From Planctomycetes bacterium GWF2_50_10 (lineage in GTDB: Bacteria > Planctomycetota > Phycisphaerae > Sedimentisphaerales > GWF2-50-10): a DNA stretch of 10,645 nt. Shown piece by piece: positions 1 to 5,396 of this stretch. The translations under genes were made by a program, and so were the position numbers. Every line of letters begins with the position of its first letter. Positions within the stretch are counted from its first letter, which is position 1. The notes under the pieces are model-generated. The model made no database searches, was not told where the DNA came from, and was given only the letters and a program-made list of their open reading frames with translations. The DNA lies in NCBI GenBank assembly GCA_001824635.1, contig MHYB01000058.1, positions 29,125-39,769 of the forward strand. The letters are read 5' to 3'.

Positions 1-119
1 GCCGCCGTAAAATAATTGAACGGAGCCATCGCATAAATATAAACATCTCTCGCCTGCGCCCACCGCAGCGAATGCAGAAACGCGGACAACCCGATTATCG
101 CAAAAACAACTGCTGTCAA
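1..119 (-). CDS. Unrecognised membrane or exported protein, N-terminal fragment
   Basis: A reading frame opens at a TTG codon (117-119) and runs off the left edge, giving 39 complete codons. The peptide begins LTAVVFAIIGLSAFLHSLRW and continues with an aromatic-rich stretch ending FNYFTA. Residues 2-15 are hydrophobic, suggesting a signal anchor or first membrane helix. An in-frame TAA lies a few codons upstream with no ATG or GTG between, so TTG is the only canonical start. A purine-rich GGTGAGGGGGAG sits just before it as a plausible ribosome binding site. It follows trpC by about 97 bp on the same strand. The visible part is too short to name a family. Confidence 0.5.
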   Translation of the reverse strand, partial: MTAVVFAIIGLSAFLHSLRWAQARDVYIYAMAPFNYFTA

Positions 120-156
120 ACGCTCCCCCTCACCATGCGATTATTTTTTTATCTGT

Positions 157-220
157 CTTGTTTCGAACATTTATATTTTAAATTTTGAATTTGTTTCGGA
201 ATTCGAGCTTAGTGCTTAGG
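157..220 (-). repeat. Dispersed stop-codon-linked intergenic repeat, copy 1 (after trpC)
   Basis: Read on the minus strand this begins with CCTAAGCACTAAGCTCGAA, continues with TTCCGAAACAAATTC, then an A/T-rich part, and ends near GTTCGAAACAAG. The TAA stop of trpC is the TAA of the first CCTAAGC word. It shares the CCGAAACAAATTC core with the copies after the DUF1844 gene and htrA, and a one-base variant with the copy after smpB. There is no stable hairpin with a T-run, so it is not an ordinary terminator. Confidence 0.75.
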
Positions 221-1031
221 ACTTGTTTGGCTCAAAGAGTTCCTTGAATTTCATCCCGATATCAGGACTCTTGCAAAGCGTCTCGCCGATAAGCACGCTG
301 TTTATCCCCGCCCCGATTAGTTTCTGCACATCCGCCCGCGTCTTGATGCCGCTTTCAGCCACAAGTTCCGCCTTATTGTCGATAAATTCTGAAAGCCTCG
401 CACAGGTATTTATATCCACCTTCATTGTCTTGAGATCGCGGTTATTTATCCCGATCACGCTGTACTTTTGCTGGGGGAAACCCACCATCGACCGCACCTT
501 CATCAGCGAATCCGCCTCGTGCACCTCGATAAGCACCGTCAGCGTAAGCTGATTTGCGCAAATCAGAAAATCCATCATGTCCCCCGCCGTCAGCGCCTCA
601 GCGATAAGCAGTATCGCATCCGCACCAGCCGCCCTGCTCTGAAATATCTGCCACTTGTCGACTATAAAATCTTTGCGAAGTATCGGCAGATCGACCACAT
701 CCTTTATCTGCTGCAAATATTCGATCCTGCCCTGAAAATACTTCTCGTCCGTCAAAACGCTAAGCGCATCGGCCCCGCACTGCTTATATGTCATCGCAAT
801 CCGCACCGGGTCAAAATCCGACCGTATAACTCCCGCCGAAGGCGACGCCTTCTTCACCTCCGCGATAACATTAATTCCGCGCCGATTCTTCTTCGTAACC
901 GCCTGATAAAAATTACGGCACTTTGGCATTATCGAACACCGCGCACGCAGTTCCTCAAGGCTTATCTCTTTCTTACCAGCCTCAACCTCTCGCCGCTTCT
1001 CTTCAATTATCCCCGCAAGTATATCCGCCAA
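216..1031 (-). CDS. trpC: Indole-3-glycerol phosphate synthase
   Basis: This enzyme closes the indole ring in tryptophan synthesis, converting CdRP (carboxyphenylamino-deoxyribulose phosphate) to indole-3-glycerol phosphate in the cytoplasm. The 271-residue product has normal family length and reads as one complete TIM barrel. Visible motifs are IAEVKKASPS (residues 56-65, catalytic Glu58 and Lys60), LRKDFIVD (118-125, Lys120), VLIEVH (166-171, Glu169), GINNRDL (194-200), VAESGI (224-229) and VLIGETL (246-252). The start is TTG at 1029-1031. An in-frame TGA lies four codons upstream, and AAGGGCGAG lies before the start. No other trp gene is in the window, so it is uncoupled from a trp operon here. 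Its stop codon is embedded in a dispersed repeat. Confidence 0.96.
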   Translation of the reverse strand: MADILAGIIEEKRREVEAGKKEISLEELRARCSIMPKCRNFYQAVTKKNRRGINVIAEVKKASPSAGVIRSDFDPVRIAMTYKQCGADALSVLTDEKYFQGRIEYLQQIKDVVDLPILRKDFIVDKWQIFQSRAAGADAILLIAEALTAGDMMDFLICANQLTLTVLIEVHEADSLMKVRSMVGFPQQKYSVIGINNRDLKTMKVDINTCARLSEFIDNKAELVAESGIKTRADVQKLIGAGINSVLIGETLCKSPDIGMKFKELFEPNKS

Positions 1032-1086
1032 ACCACTCGCCCTTCATCTGACACTATCCATAACAGCTTAGCCTGGATAAGACTCT

Positions 1087-1112
1087 GTCATCCCCGCGAA
1101 GGCGGGCATCCA
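1087..1112. repeat. Short GC-rich palindromic repeat (REP-like)
   Basis: The sequence TGTCATCCCCGCGAAGGCGG and its continuation to CATCCAG contain the hairpin CCCGC (1093-1097), loop GAAG, GCGGG (1102-1106). TGTCAT-CCCGC-GAAG-GCGGG-ATCCAG is a widespread dispersed palindrome type in bacterial genomes. It lies between the DUF1844 gene and trpC. On the minus strand it lacks a following T-run, so termination is not its obvious role. Confidence 0.65.
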
Positions 1113-1121
1113 GTTTTTCTT

Positions 1122-1191
1122 TGTTTTGAATTTTAATTTTCGTGCTTCGAATTTGTTTCGGATTTCGAAATTCGTGCTTCGGATTTCAGCG
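1122..1191 (-). repeat. Dispersed stop-codon-linked intergenic repeat, copy 2 (after the DUF1844 gene)
   Basis: It starts directly after the DUF1844 gene stop on the minus strand. It holds GAAATCCGAAGCACGAA, then GAAATCCGAAACAAATTC, then another GAAGCACGAA, then AAATTAAAATTCAAAACAA. The GAAATCCGAA word is duplicated internally. The core matches copies 1 and 4 and the A/T-rich tail matches copy 3. Confidence 0.75.
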
Positions 1192-1572
1192 TTAGCTGGT
1201 TTTCCCGCCCGACATCTGCACAAACGCCATCCGCAACTGGTAAAGAGCGCCTTTCATCATTTCCGCTTCTTCTGCGCTAAGGTTGCCCTTGGTCTTCTCT
1301 TCCAGCATGGAAAGCATCTCAATATTGAATTTAGCCATCTCCAGATCAGGCTCGCGAGGATTATCCTTTTCCGCTTCTTCGCCTATTATCCCCATCGCAT
1401 AAAGCGCCTGCGTCGCCAGCATGCTTATCAATCCCGACATGCTCGCCGGCGGCAGTCTTGGAGCCGATTTCTCCTGCTCGTGTTTTGCCTGTTCTTCTAC
1501 AAGCTTCTCTTTTTCCTTCTGCGCCTGGTTCTTCCAATCCTCATCGATTATGATCTTCTTTTCATCAGCCAT
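1192..1572 (-). CDS. DUF1844 domain protein
   Basis: A 126-residue hypothetical cytoplasmic protein. Residues 1-36 are highly charged and Lys/Glu-rich, probably helical or coiled. The conserved part covers about residues 44-119: SGLISMLATQALYAMG, then PDLEMAKFNIEMLSMLEEKTKGNL, then a C-terminal helix ending LYQLRMAFVQM. This order (a helix with LATQAL, a conserved Pro-Asp-Leu, an EEKTKGNL segment and a final YxLR helix) is what I recall for DUF1844. No biochemical role is established as far as I know. The ATG start is preceded by AGAGGTGA at good spacing. It lies 95 bp after smpB and 160 bp before trpC, with dispersed repeats in both gaps. Confidence 0.85.
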   Translation of the reverse strand: MADEKKIIIDEDWKNQAQKEKEKLVEEQAKHEQEKSAPRLPPASMSGLISMLATQALYAMGIIGEEAEKDNPREPDLEMAKFNIEMLSMLEEKTKGNLSAEEAEMMKGALYQLRMAFVQMSGGKTS

Positions 1573-1600
1573 CTGTCACCTCTCTTTATGCTGCTTGCAG

Positions 1601-1660
1601 TTGTTTTGAAATTTTAATTTAGCAATTTAAATTTGTTTCTGATTTCGAGCTTAGTGCTTG
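1601..1660 (-). repeat. Dispersed stop-codon-linked intergenic repeat, copy 3 (after smpB)
   Basis: On the minus strand, eight bases after the smpB stop, comes CAAGCACTAAGCTCGAAATC, then AGAAACAAATTTAAATTGC, then AAATTAAAATTTCAAAACAA. The core differs slightly from copies 1, 2 and 4 (CAGAAACAAATTT instead of CCGAAACAAATTC). Word order and position relative to the gene end are the same. Confidence 0.7.
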
Positions 1661-1667
1661 CATCCAG

Positions 1668-2156
1668 TTACCTGTTTTTATAACGTTTTATGCTTCGGTC
1701 AATATCTTTTTTCTGCTGGCGTTCCTTTATCTTCTCACGCTTATCGAACTGCCTTTTCCCCTTGGCCAGCGCGATCTCTACCTTCGCTATACCCCTGTCG
1801 TTAAAATACACCTTTATCGGCACAAGCGTATAACCGCCCATGTCCAATTTCGATGTTATTTTTGCGATCTGATTTTTATGCAGCAGCAGCTTGCGGTCCC
1901 GCATCGGCTCGTGATTCATTATCGACGCCTTTTCATACGCCGCGATCTTAGACCCCACCAGCCAGACCTCATTCCCCTTTATTCTGGCATAAGAACCATC
2001 CAGCTCGCAAAGTCCCTGCCTCAGCGACTTTACCTCCGTCCCCAATAGCGCGATGCCCGCCTCGACCTTCTCAACTAGTTCATAATTGAAAAGGGCTTTT
2101 CTATTCAGTATCTGCGGGCTGTACTTGCCCTTGCTTTTCTTCTCGCCTTTAGCCAT
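1668..2156 (-). CDS. smpB: SsrA (tmRNA)-binding protein
   Basis: SmpB carries alanyl-tmRNA into stalled ribosomes during trans-translation. The 162-residue product is full length. It shows LLGTEVKSLRQG (residues 37-48) and SYARIKGNEVWLV (55-67). HEPMRDRKLLLHKNQI (82-97) is the RNA-binding region. The basic C-terminal tail KGKRQFDKREKIKERQ (132-147 and beyond) becomes helical in the mRNA channel. The ATG at 2156 follows an in-frame TGA closely and has no strong ribosome binding site immediately before it. A tiny overlapping-ORF leader lies upstream (see 2172-2198). No tmRNA gene is seen in this window. Confidence 0.97.
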   Translation of the reverse strand: MAKGEKKSKGKYSPQILNRKALFNYELVEKVEAGIALLGTEVKSLRQGLCELDGSYARIKGNEVWLVGSKIAAYEKASIMNHEPMRDRKLLLHKNQIAKITSKLDMGGYTLVPIKVYFNDRGIAKVEIALAKGKRQFDKREKIKERQQKKDIDRSIKRYKNR

Positions 2157-2171
2157 AAACGGCCGAATATA

Positions 2172-2198
2172 TCATTTCAGCCCCCTTTTAGCAATCAT
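2172..2198 (-). other. Possible 8-codon leader ORF upstream of smpB
   Basis: ATG ATT GCT AAA AGG GGG CTG AAA TGA encodes MIAKRGLK. It is preceded by a strong GGGAGG ribosome binding sequence four to five bases away, stronger than anything before smpB itself. Its stop overlaps a second ATG (ATGA at 2175-2172). That opens an eight-codon frame which terminates across the smpB start region, out of frame with smpB. It may couple translation to smpB, be a relic of a lost gene start, or be chance. Confidence 0.25.
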
Positions 2199-2208
2199 AT
2201 TGCCCTCC

Positions 2209-2238
2209 CTAAGCACTAAGCACCAGGCACTAAGCACT
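2209..2238 (+). repeat. TAAGCAC-type word repeat overlapping the MFS gene stop
   Basis: The plus strand reads CTAAGCACTAAGCAC, CA, GGCACTAAGCAC, that is, three TAAGCAC words. These are the same words as in the repeats after trpC and smpB but in opposite orientation. The TAG stop of the MFS gene (2230-2232) is formed by the reverse complement GCTTAG, so the last codons of that gene come from the repeat. Confidence 0.65.
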
Positions 2239-3516
2239 TCTAATCCCCTTTTCAACATATATCGGATGCACCTGCTTGCGAAGCTTCGGCAGTTTAGAAG
2301 CAAACACCGCCGCCGCCGCCATGCACAACCCGCCCGTAACCGCAAGCGTCGTCTGCGCACCGATATATTTGGCCCCAAGCCCGATCAGCAAACTCCCCAC
2401 CGGCGTCGTCCCAATAAACGCCATCGTATAAAGAGCCATTACCCTCCCCCGCTTGTCATCCGCCGTTATCGTCTGCAGCAGCGTATTGCACGAAGCCATC
2501 TGCACCATCAGCCCAAACCCAAGCAGCGAGATCAGCCCCATCGATACCCAGAACACATTCGAATACGCAAAAGCAACCGCCCCTAAGCTGAATACCACTA
2601 TCGCCCCCACAATTACCCTCCCCAGCCCAAGCACGCTCTTTCTCGACGCCAAAAACACCGCCCCAACCAGCGCCCCGATACCCACAGACCCCATCAAAAA
2701 CCCCAACGTCTGCGGCCCGCCATGCAATATATCCCTCGCATAAACCGGCAGCAAAACCCCGTAAGACATCCCCGTAAGACTCATAAACGCCAGCAGTATC
2801 AGCAGTGTGCGTATCGGCATAAAATTCGCCGCATACCCAAACCCTTCCGCAAGCTCACTCATAACCCCAGTTTTTCGCACCCGCGCAATCGGCCTCTTTA
2901 TGCTTATAAAACAAAGCGACACGATCACCGCCCCAAAACTCACCGCGTTTACCAAAAAACACGCCGCCTCACCCGCGTAATAAACCACCACCCCCGCTAT
3001 CGACGGCCCAACAAGCCTTGCCGAATTGAATATCAATGAATTAAGTGCTATCGCGTTTGGCAGATCCTCGGGCTTATCCACCAGCTCATAAACCAGCGAT
3101 TGCCTCGTCGGTATGTCAAACCCGTTTATAACCCCCAGAACCGTCGCCAGCACAACAAGCATCCAGTAATTCGCATGCCCGTCCCACGCCAGTGCCGTCA
3201 AAACCAGCGCCTGCGCCATCGCCGCGACCTGCGTCACGATCACGATATTCCGCTTGCTGAGCCGATCCGCCAGCACCCCCGCCACCGGCGCCAGAAAAAA
3301 CGTCGGCAACTGGCTCACAAACGCAAGCACCCCAAGATAAAATGCCGAATCAGTCAGCCGATACACCAGCCAGCTCATAGCCACCGTCTGCATCCACGTC
3401 CCGACCAGCGACAATCCCTGCCCCATGAAAAATAATCGATAATTGCGATGCTTCAATGATCGCAGCATCGTGGCGAATCTGTCCTTAACCCCCGCTATAT
3501 TCCCAGCCAGTGCCAT
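2230..3516 (-). CDS. MFS transporter, EntS-like (MFS_3 type)
   Basis: A 428-residue major facilitator superfamily inner-membrane protein with about twelve hydrophobic segments. It starts with an amphipathic N-terminus (FATMLRSLKHRNYRLFFMGQ), followed by TM1 (SLVGTWMQTVAMSWLVYRLT). The loop 2-3 motif A equivalent is GVLADRLSKRN (residues 80-90). This opening is typical of the MFS_3/enterobactin-exporter-like branch, a proton-driven efflux group. The substrate is not readable. The ATG is two bases after the pssA stop, and its ribosome binding site AGGA lies inside the pssA end, so the two are translationally coupled. That makes a link with phospholipid synthesis conceivable but unproven. The final residues (GIRSA) and stop overlap a dispersed repeat, so the C-terminus may have been altered by repeat insertion. 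Confidence 0.88.
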   Translation of the reverse strand: MALAGNIAGVKDRFATMLRSLKHRNYRLFFMGQGLSLVGTWMQTVAMSWLVYRLTDSAFYLGVLAFVSQLPTFFLAPVAGVLADRLSKRNIVIVTQVAAMAQALVLTALAWDGHANYWMLVVLATVLGVINGFDIPTRQSLVYELVDKPEDLPNAIALNSLIFNSARLVGPSIAGVVVYYAGEAACFLVNAVSFGAVIVSLCFISIKRPIARVRKTGVMSELAEGFGYAANFMPIRTLLILLAFMSLTGMSYGVLLPVYARDILHGGPQTLGFLMGSVGIGALVGAVFLASRKSVLGLGRVIVGAIVVFSLGAVAFAYSNVFWVSMGLISLLGFGLMVQMASCNTLLQTITADDKRGRVMALYTMAFIGTTPVGSLLIGLGAKYIGAQTTLAVTGGLCMAAAAVFASKLPKLRKQVHPIYVEKGIRSA

Positions 3517-3518
3517 TT

Positions 3519-4529
3519 TCAGTCCTGCTCTGGTTCAGGCCCCTCAAAATCGCCTTCCGGCACTCTTTGTCCCTTGATCTTCATAAACCCCCACCGAACC
3601 ACACCCCACAACGCAAACCCGCAAAACGCAACCAGCAGCGCCGTTTGAATATGCCACACCACTACCAGAAGAATCACAAGAGCATATATCAGTGACATGA
3701 AAGGCTTCTTGCCCCTGAACAACTGATTCGCCAAATGCGGATATTTTATCCTGGTGATCATCAGTATCCCCGCCCCGAAAGTTATAACCGGCAGCCCCCA
3801 CAAAAGCACATCCTCGCTGAACCTGAATATCCAGCTCGTCCTCTCTGTAAGCTCAGGCAGCATATCCTGCTGAAATACCACTATGCTCGCCACAACCCCC
3901 GCCGCTGCCGGCGAAGGCAGCCCCCAAAACGCCATGTGAGCCGACTCATCCTCTTCGTTTTCCACATTGAATCGCGCCAGCCGTATCGCCGCACACGCCA
4001 CATACACCGCTCCGCATATCCAAACGAACTTCGTCACCATCGGCCCAGCCGTCACATACTGCGCGCTCAATTCCGCAAGCCTGCCCTCAAGGAGCCGAAG
4101 CATCAAAAACGCCGGCGCCACCCCGAAGCTTATCACATCGCACAAACTGTCAAGCTGCCCGCCAAAACTCGATGTCGACTTGCTCAGCCTCGCCACCCGC
4201 CCGTCAAGCATATCCGCCACCATCGCAATAAATATCATGTACCCCGCCATCGCGAAATACGTCAGCTTTGGATTATGGAAAAAATACCGCTCCGCCCCCG
4301 TCCCTGCCCCTCTGCTTGCAAATCCAATCGCCACAAACCCCATAATAGCATTCATCAGCGTTATGAGTGAAGGCAGCATCGCGATGTACCGAAGCCGCTG
4401 CTTCCGCACATGCGTAATGATCGAAGGCCTAGCAAAATTCGGCTTAAACTTTCCCAAATTTATTTTTCCCTGCTTCTGAGTTCTCGGTCTTTTCTTAACT
4501 CGCAACCCGTAACTCGTAACGCGCAACAA
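3519..4529 (-). CDS. pssA: CDP-diacylglycerol--serine O-phosphatidyltransferase
   Basis: This integral membrane enzyme makes phosphatidylserine from CDP-diacylglycerol and L-serine. The CDP-alcohol phosphatidyltransferase signature is complete: D106-MLDG-RVAR (106-114), then G123, D127 and D131, matching D-x2-DG-x2-AR-x8-G-x3-D-x3-D. Several membrane helices precede and follow it. The longest frame (336 aa) begins with TTG at 4527-4529, inside a word repeat, so the first eleven residues (LRVTSYGLRV) are probably repeat-derived. A better-supported start may be TTG at 4455-4457 (residue 25), which has AGGGA nine bases upstream and gives 312 aa. It follows psd by 9 bp and is followed by the MFS gene after 2 bp. 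The product is the substrate of Psd, encoded next door. The C-terminus is extended and charged (EGPEPEQD). Confidence 0.93.
   Translation of the reverse strand: MLRVTSYGLRVKKRPRTQKQGKINLGKFKPNFARPSIITHVRKQRLRYIAMLPSLITLMNAIMGFVAIGFASRGAGTGAERYFFHNPKLTYFAMAGYMIFIAMVADMLDGRVARLSKSTSSFGGQLDSLCDVISFGVAPAFLMLRLLEGRLAELSAQYVTAGPMVTKFVWICGAVYVACAAIRLARFNVENEEDESAHMAFWGLPSPAAAGVVASIVVFQQDMLPELTERTSWIFRFSEDVLLWGLPVITFGAGILMITRIKYPHLANQLFRGKKPFMSLIYALVILLVVVWHIQTALLVAFCGFALWGVVRWGFMKIKGQRVPEGDFEGPEPEQD
4497..4527. repeat. AACTCGTAAC-type word repeat at the psd/pssA junction
   Basis: The plus strand reads AACTCGCAAC, CCGTAACTCGTAAC, GCGCAAC: four imperfect repeats of the word CGTAAC/CGCAAC. The composition differs from flanking coding DNA, and the words are unrelated to the TAAGCAC/CCGAAAC family. 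It overlaps the first codons of the longest pssA frame, which argues for a downstream pssA start. Confidence 0.55.
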
Positions 4530-4538
4530 TGCTCTCGC

Positions 4539-5213
4539 TTATTCAAACCGAACAAGAATACTACTCCCCGCCCGCACCTTATCACCTGCCTGCACAAGTA
4601 TCTTCGCCCTGCCGTTATCCGCGAAATGCAGCTCCGTCCGTGACCCGAATTTGATCATCCCGAACTGCTCCCCCTGCCCAAGCTCCTGTCCTTCTTTAAG
4701 CTCACAAACGATATGCCTTGCTATCGCCCCGCTTACCTGCCGCACCACCATTTTCCCTGCAGGCTCATCCAGCCTGGTCATGACCACGTCATTAGCTTCG
4801 TTTACTTTGCCGCAGGCCGGGTTCATCGCGTTGATGAACTTGCCTACCTTATATATGATCTTCTCAACCCTCGCCCTGCACGGCGCCCGGTTGATATGAA
4901 CATTAAATACGCTCAGAAATATCCCGATCTTAATCGCCTTGGAGCCGATATAATTGCGATCCTCAAAATACTCCACATCCGTCACCGTCCCATCCGCCGG
5001 CGAAACAAGAATGTTCCTATCCATCGGCACCACCCGCGCCGGATCACGAAAGAACGACAGCATCCATACCAGCACAGCCCCCAGCACCACCTCACTGGCT
5101 ATCCAAACACCTCGCGGCAATGGCAGACAAAGCACCAGAAGCATAATTAAACCCACAAGCGCCGGATAAAAAGCAACTTGCGGCATACCGTATCTTGTTA
5201 ATTTCATTTTCAT
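4539..5213 (-). CDS. psd: Phosphatidylserine decarboxylase proenzyme
   Basis: Psd converts phosphatidylserine to phosphatidylethanolamine using a pyruvoyl group made by self-cleavage. The 224-residue form is the short bacterial/archaeal type. Two hydrophobic segments (about 13-30 and 36-54) anchor it. SPADGTVTDVE (71-81) carries the conserved Asp74, FNVHINRAP (103-111) carries His107, and SGAIARHIV covers 161-169. The cleavage site is FGSRTELHF, with cleavage expected between Gly190 and Ser191 to leave a C-terminal alpha chain of 34 residues. The start is ATG at 5211-5213, with another ATG two codons later. No Shine-Dalgarno sequence is seen, and a candidate promoter places transcription initiation almost at the ATG. 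It is the first gene of psd-pssA-MFS. Confidence 0.95.
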   Translation of the reverse strand: MKMKLTRYGMPQVAFYPALVGLIMLLVLCLPLPRGVWIASEVVLGAVLVWMLSFFRDPARVVPMDRNILVSPADGTVTDVEYFEDRNYIGSKAIKIGIFLSVFNVHINRAPCRARVEKIIYKVGKFINAMNPACGKVNEANDVVMTRLDEPAGKMVVRQVSGAIARHIVCELKEGQELGQGEQFGMIKFGSRTELHFADNGRAKILVQAGDKVRAGSSILVRFE

Positions 5214-5222
5214 AGTCGCACA

Positions 5223-5251
5223 ATACTATCAAATAAACCCACAGCTAACAA
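5223..5251 (-). promoter_or_regulatory. Candidate sigma70-type promoter for psd-pssA-MFS
   Basis: On the minus strand TTGTTA (5251-5246) and TAGTAT (5228-5223) are separated by exactly 17 bases, each matching the -35/-10 consensus at 4 of 6 positions. It lies after the htrA terminator and directly before psd. The predicted start point near 5216 would leave a leader of only a few bases, consistent with the missing ribosome binding site. No expression evidence is available from sequence alone. Confidence 0.4.
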
Positions 5252-5266
5252 CGAATTTTACGCATA

Positions 5267-5295
5267 GAAAAAGGGCCGGTTCCATTCCCGGCCCT
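5267..5295 (-). terminator. Rho-independent terminator after htrA
   Basis: On the minus strand the stem AGGGCCGG (5295-5288), an eight-base loop and CCGGCCCT (5279-5272) form a perfect 8-bp GC-rich hairpin. It is followed by a T-run (5272-5268). It lies about 100 bp past the htrA stop and before the psd promoter, separating the two transcription units. Confidence 0.88.
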
Positions 5296-5345
5296 CTGCA
5301 TTATACGAAACTCGCGTAATCAGTCCCTGATTTTCGCTATGTTTA

Positions 5346-5396
5346 GAATTTTCTGCTTTTCAATTCGAATTTGTTTCGGATTTCGAAATCGTGCTT
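5346..5396 (-). repeat. Dispersed stop-codon-linked intergenic repeat, copy 4 (after htrA)
   Basis: The minus strand reads TAAGCACGATTTC, then GAAATCCGAAACAAATTC, then GAATTGAAAAGCAGAAAATTC. The initial TAA is the htrA stop codon. The core is identical to copy 2. It sits between the htrA stop and the terminator hairpin, so it is transcribed as the 3' UTR. Confidence 0.75.

Noticed and set aside
157..1660. Short repeats in the gaps as a CRISPR array
   Set aside because: The copies are separated by whole genes, are imperfect, and have no uniform spacers or cas genes.
2086..4643. Many Arg/His/Pro-rich plus-strand frames across the MFS, pssA and psd genes
   Set aside because: They are antisense shadows of strongly supported minus-strand genes and show no domain motifs.
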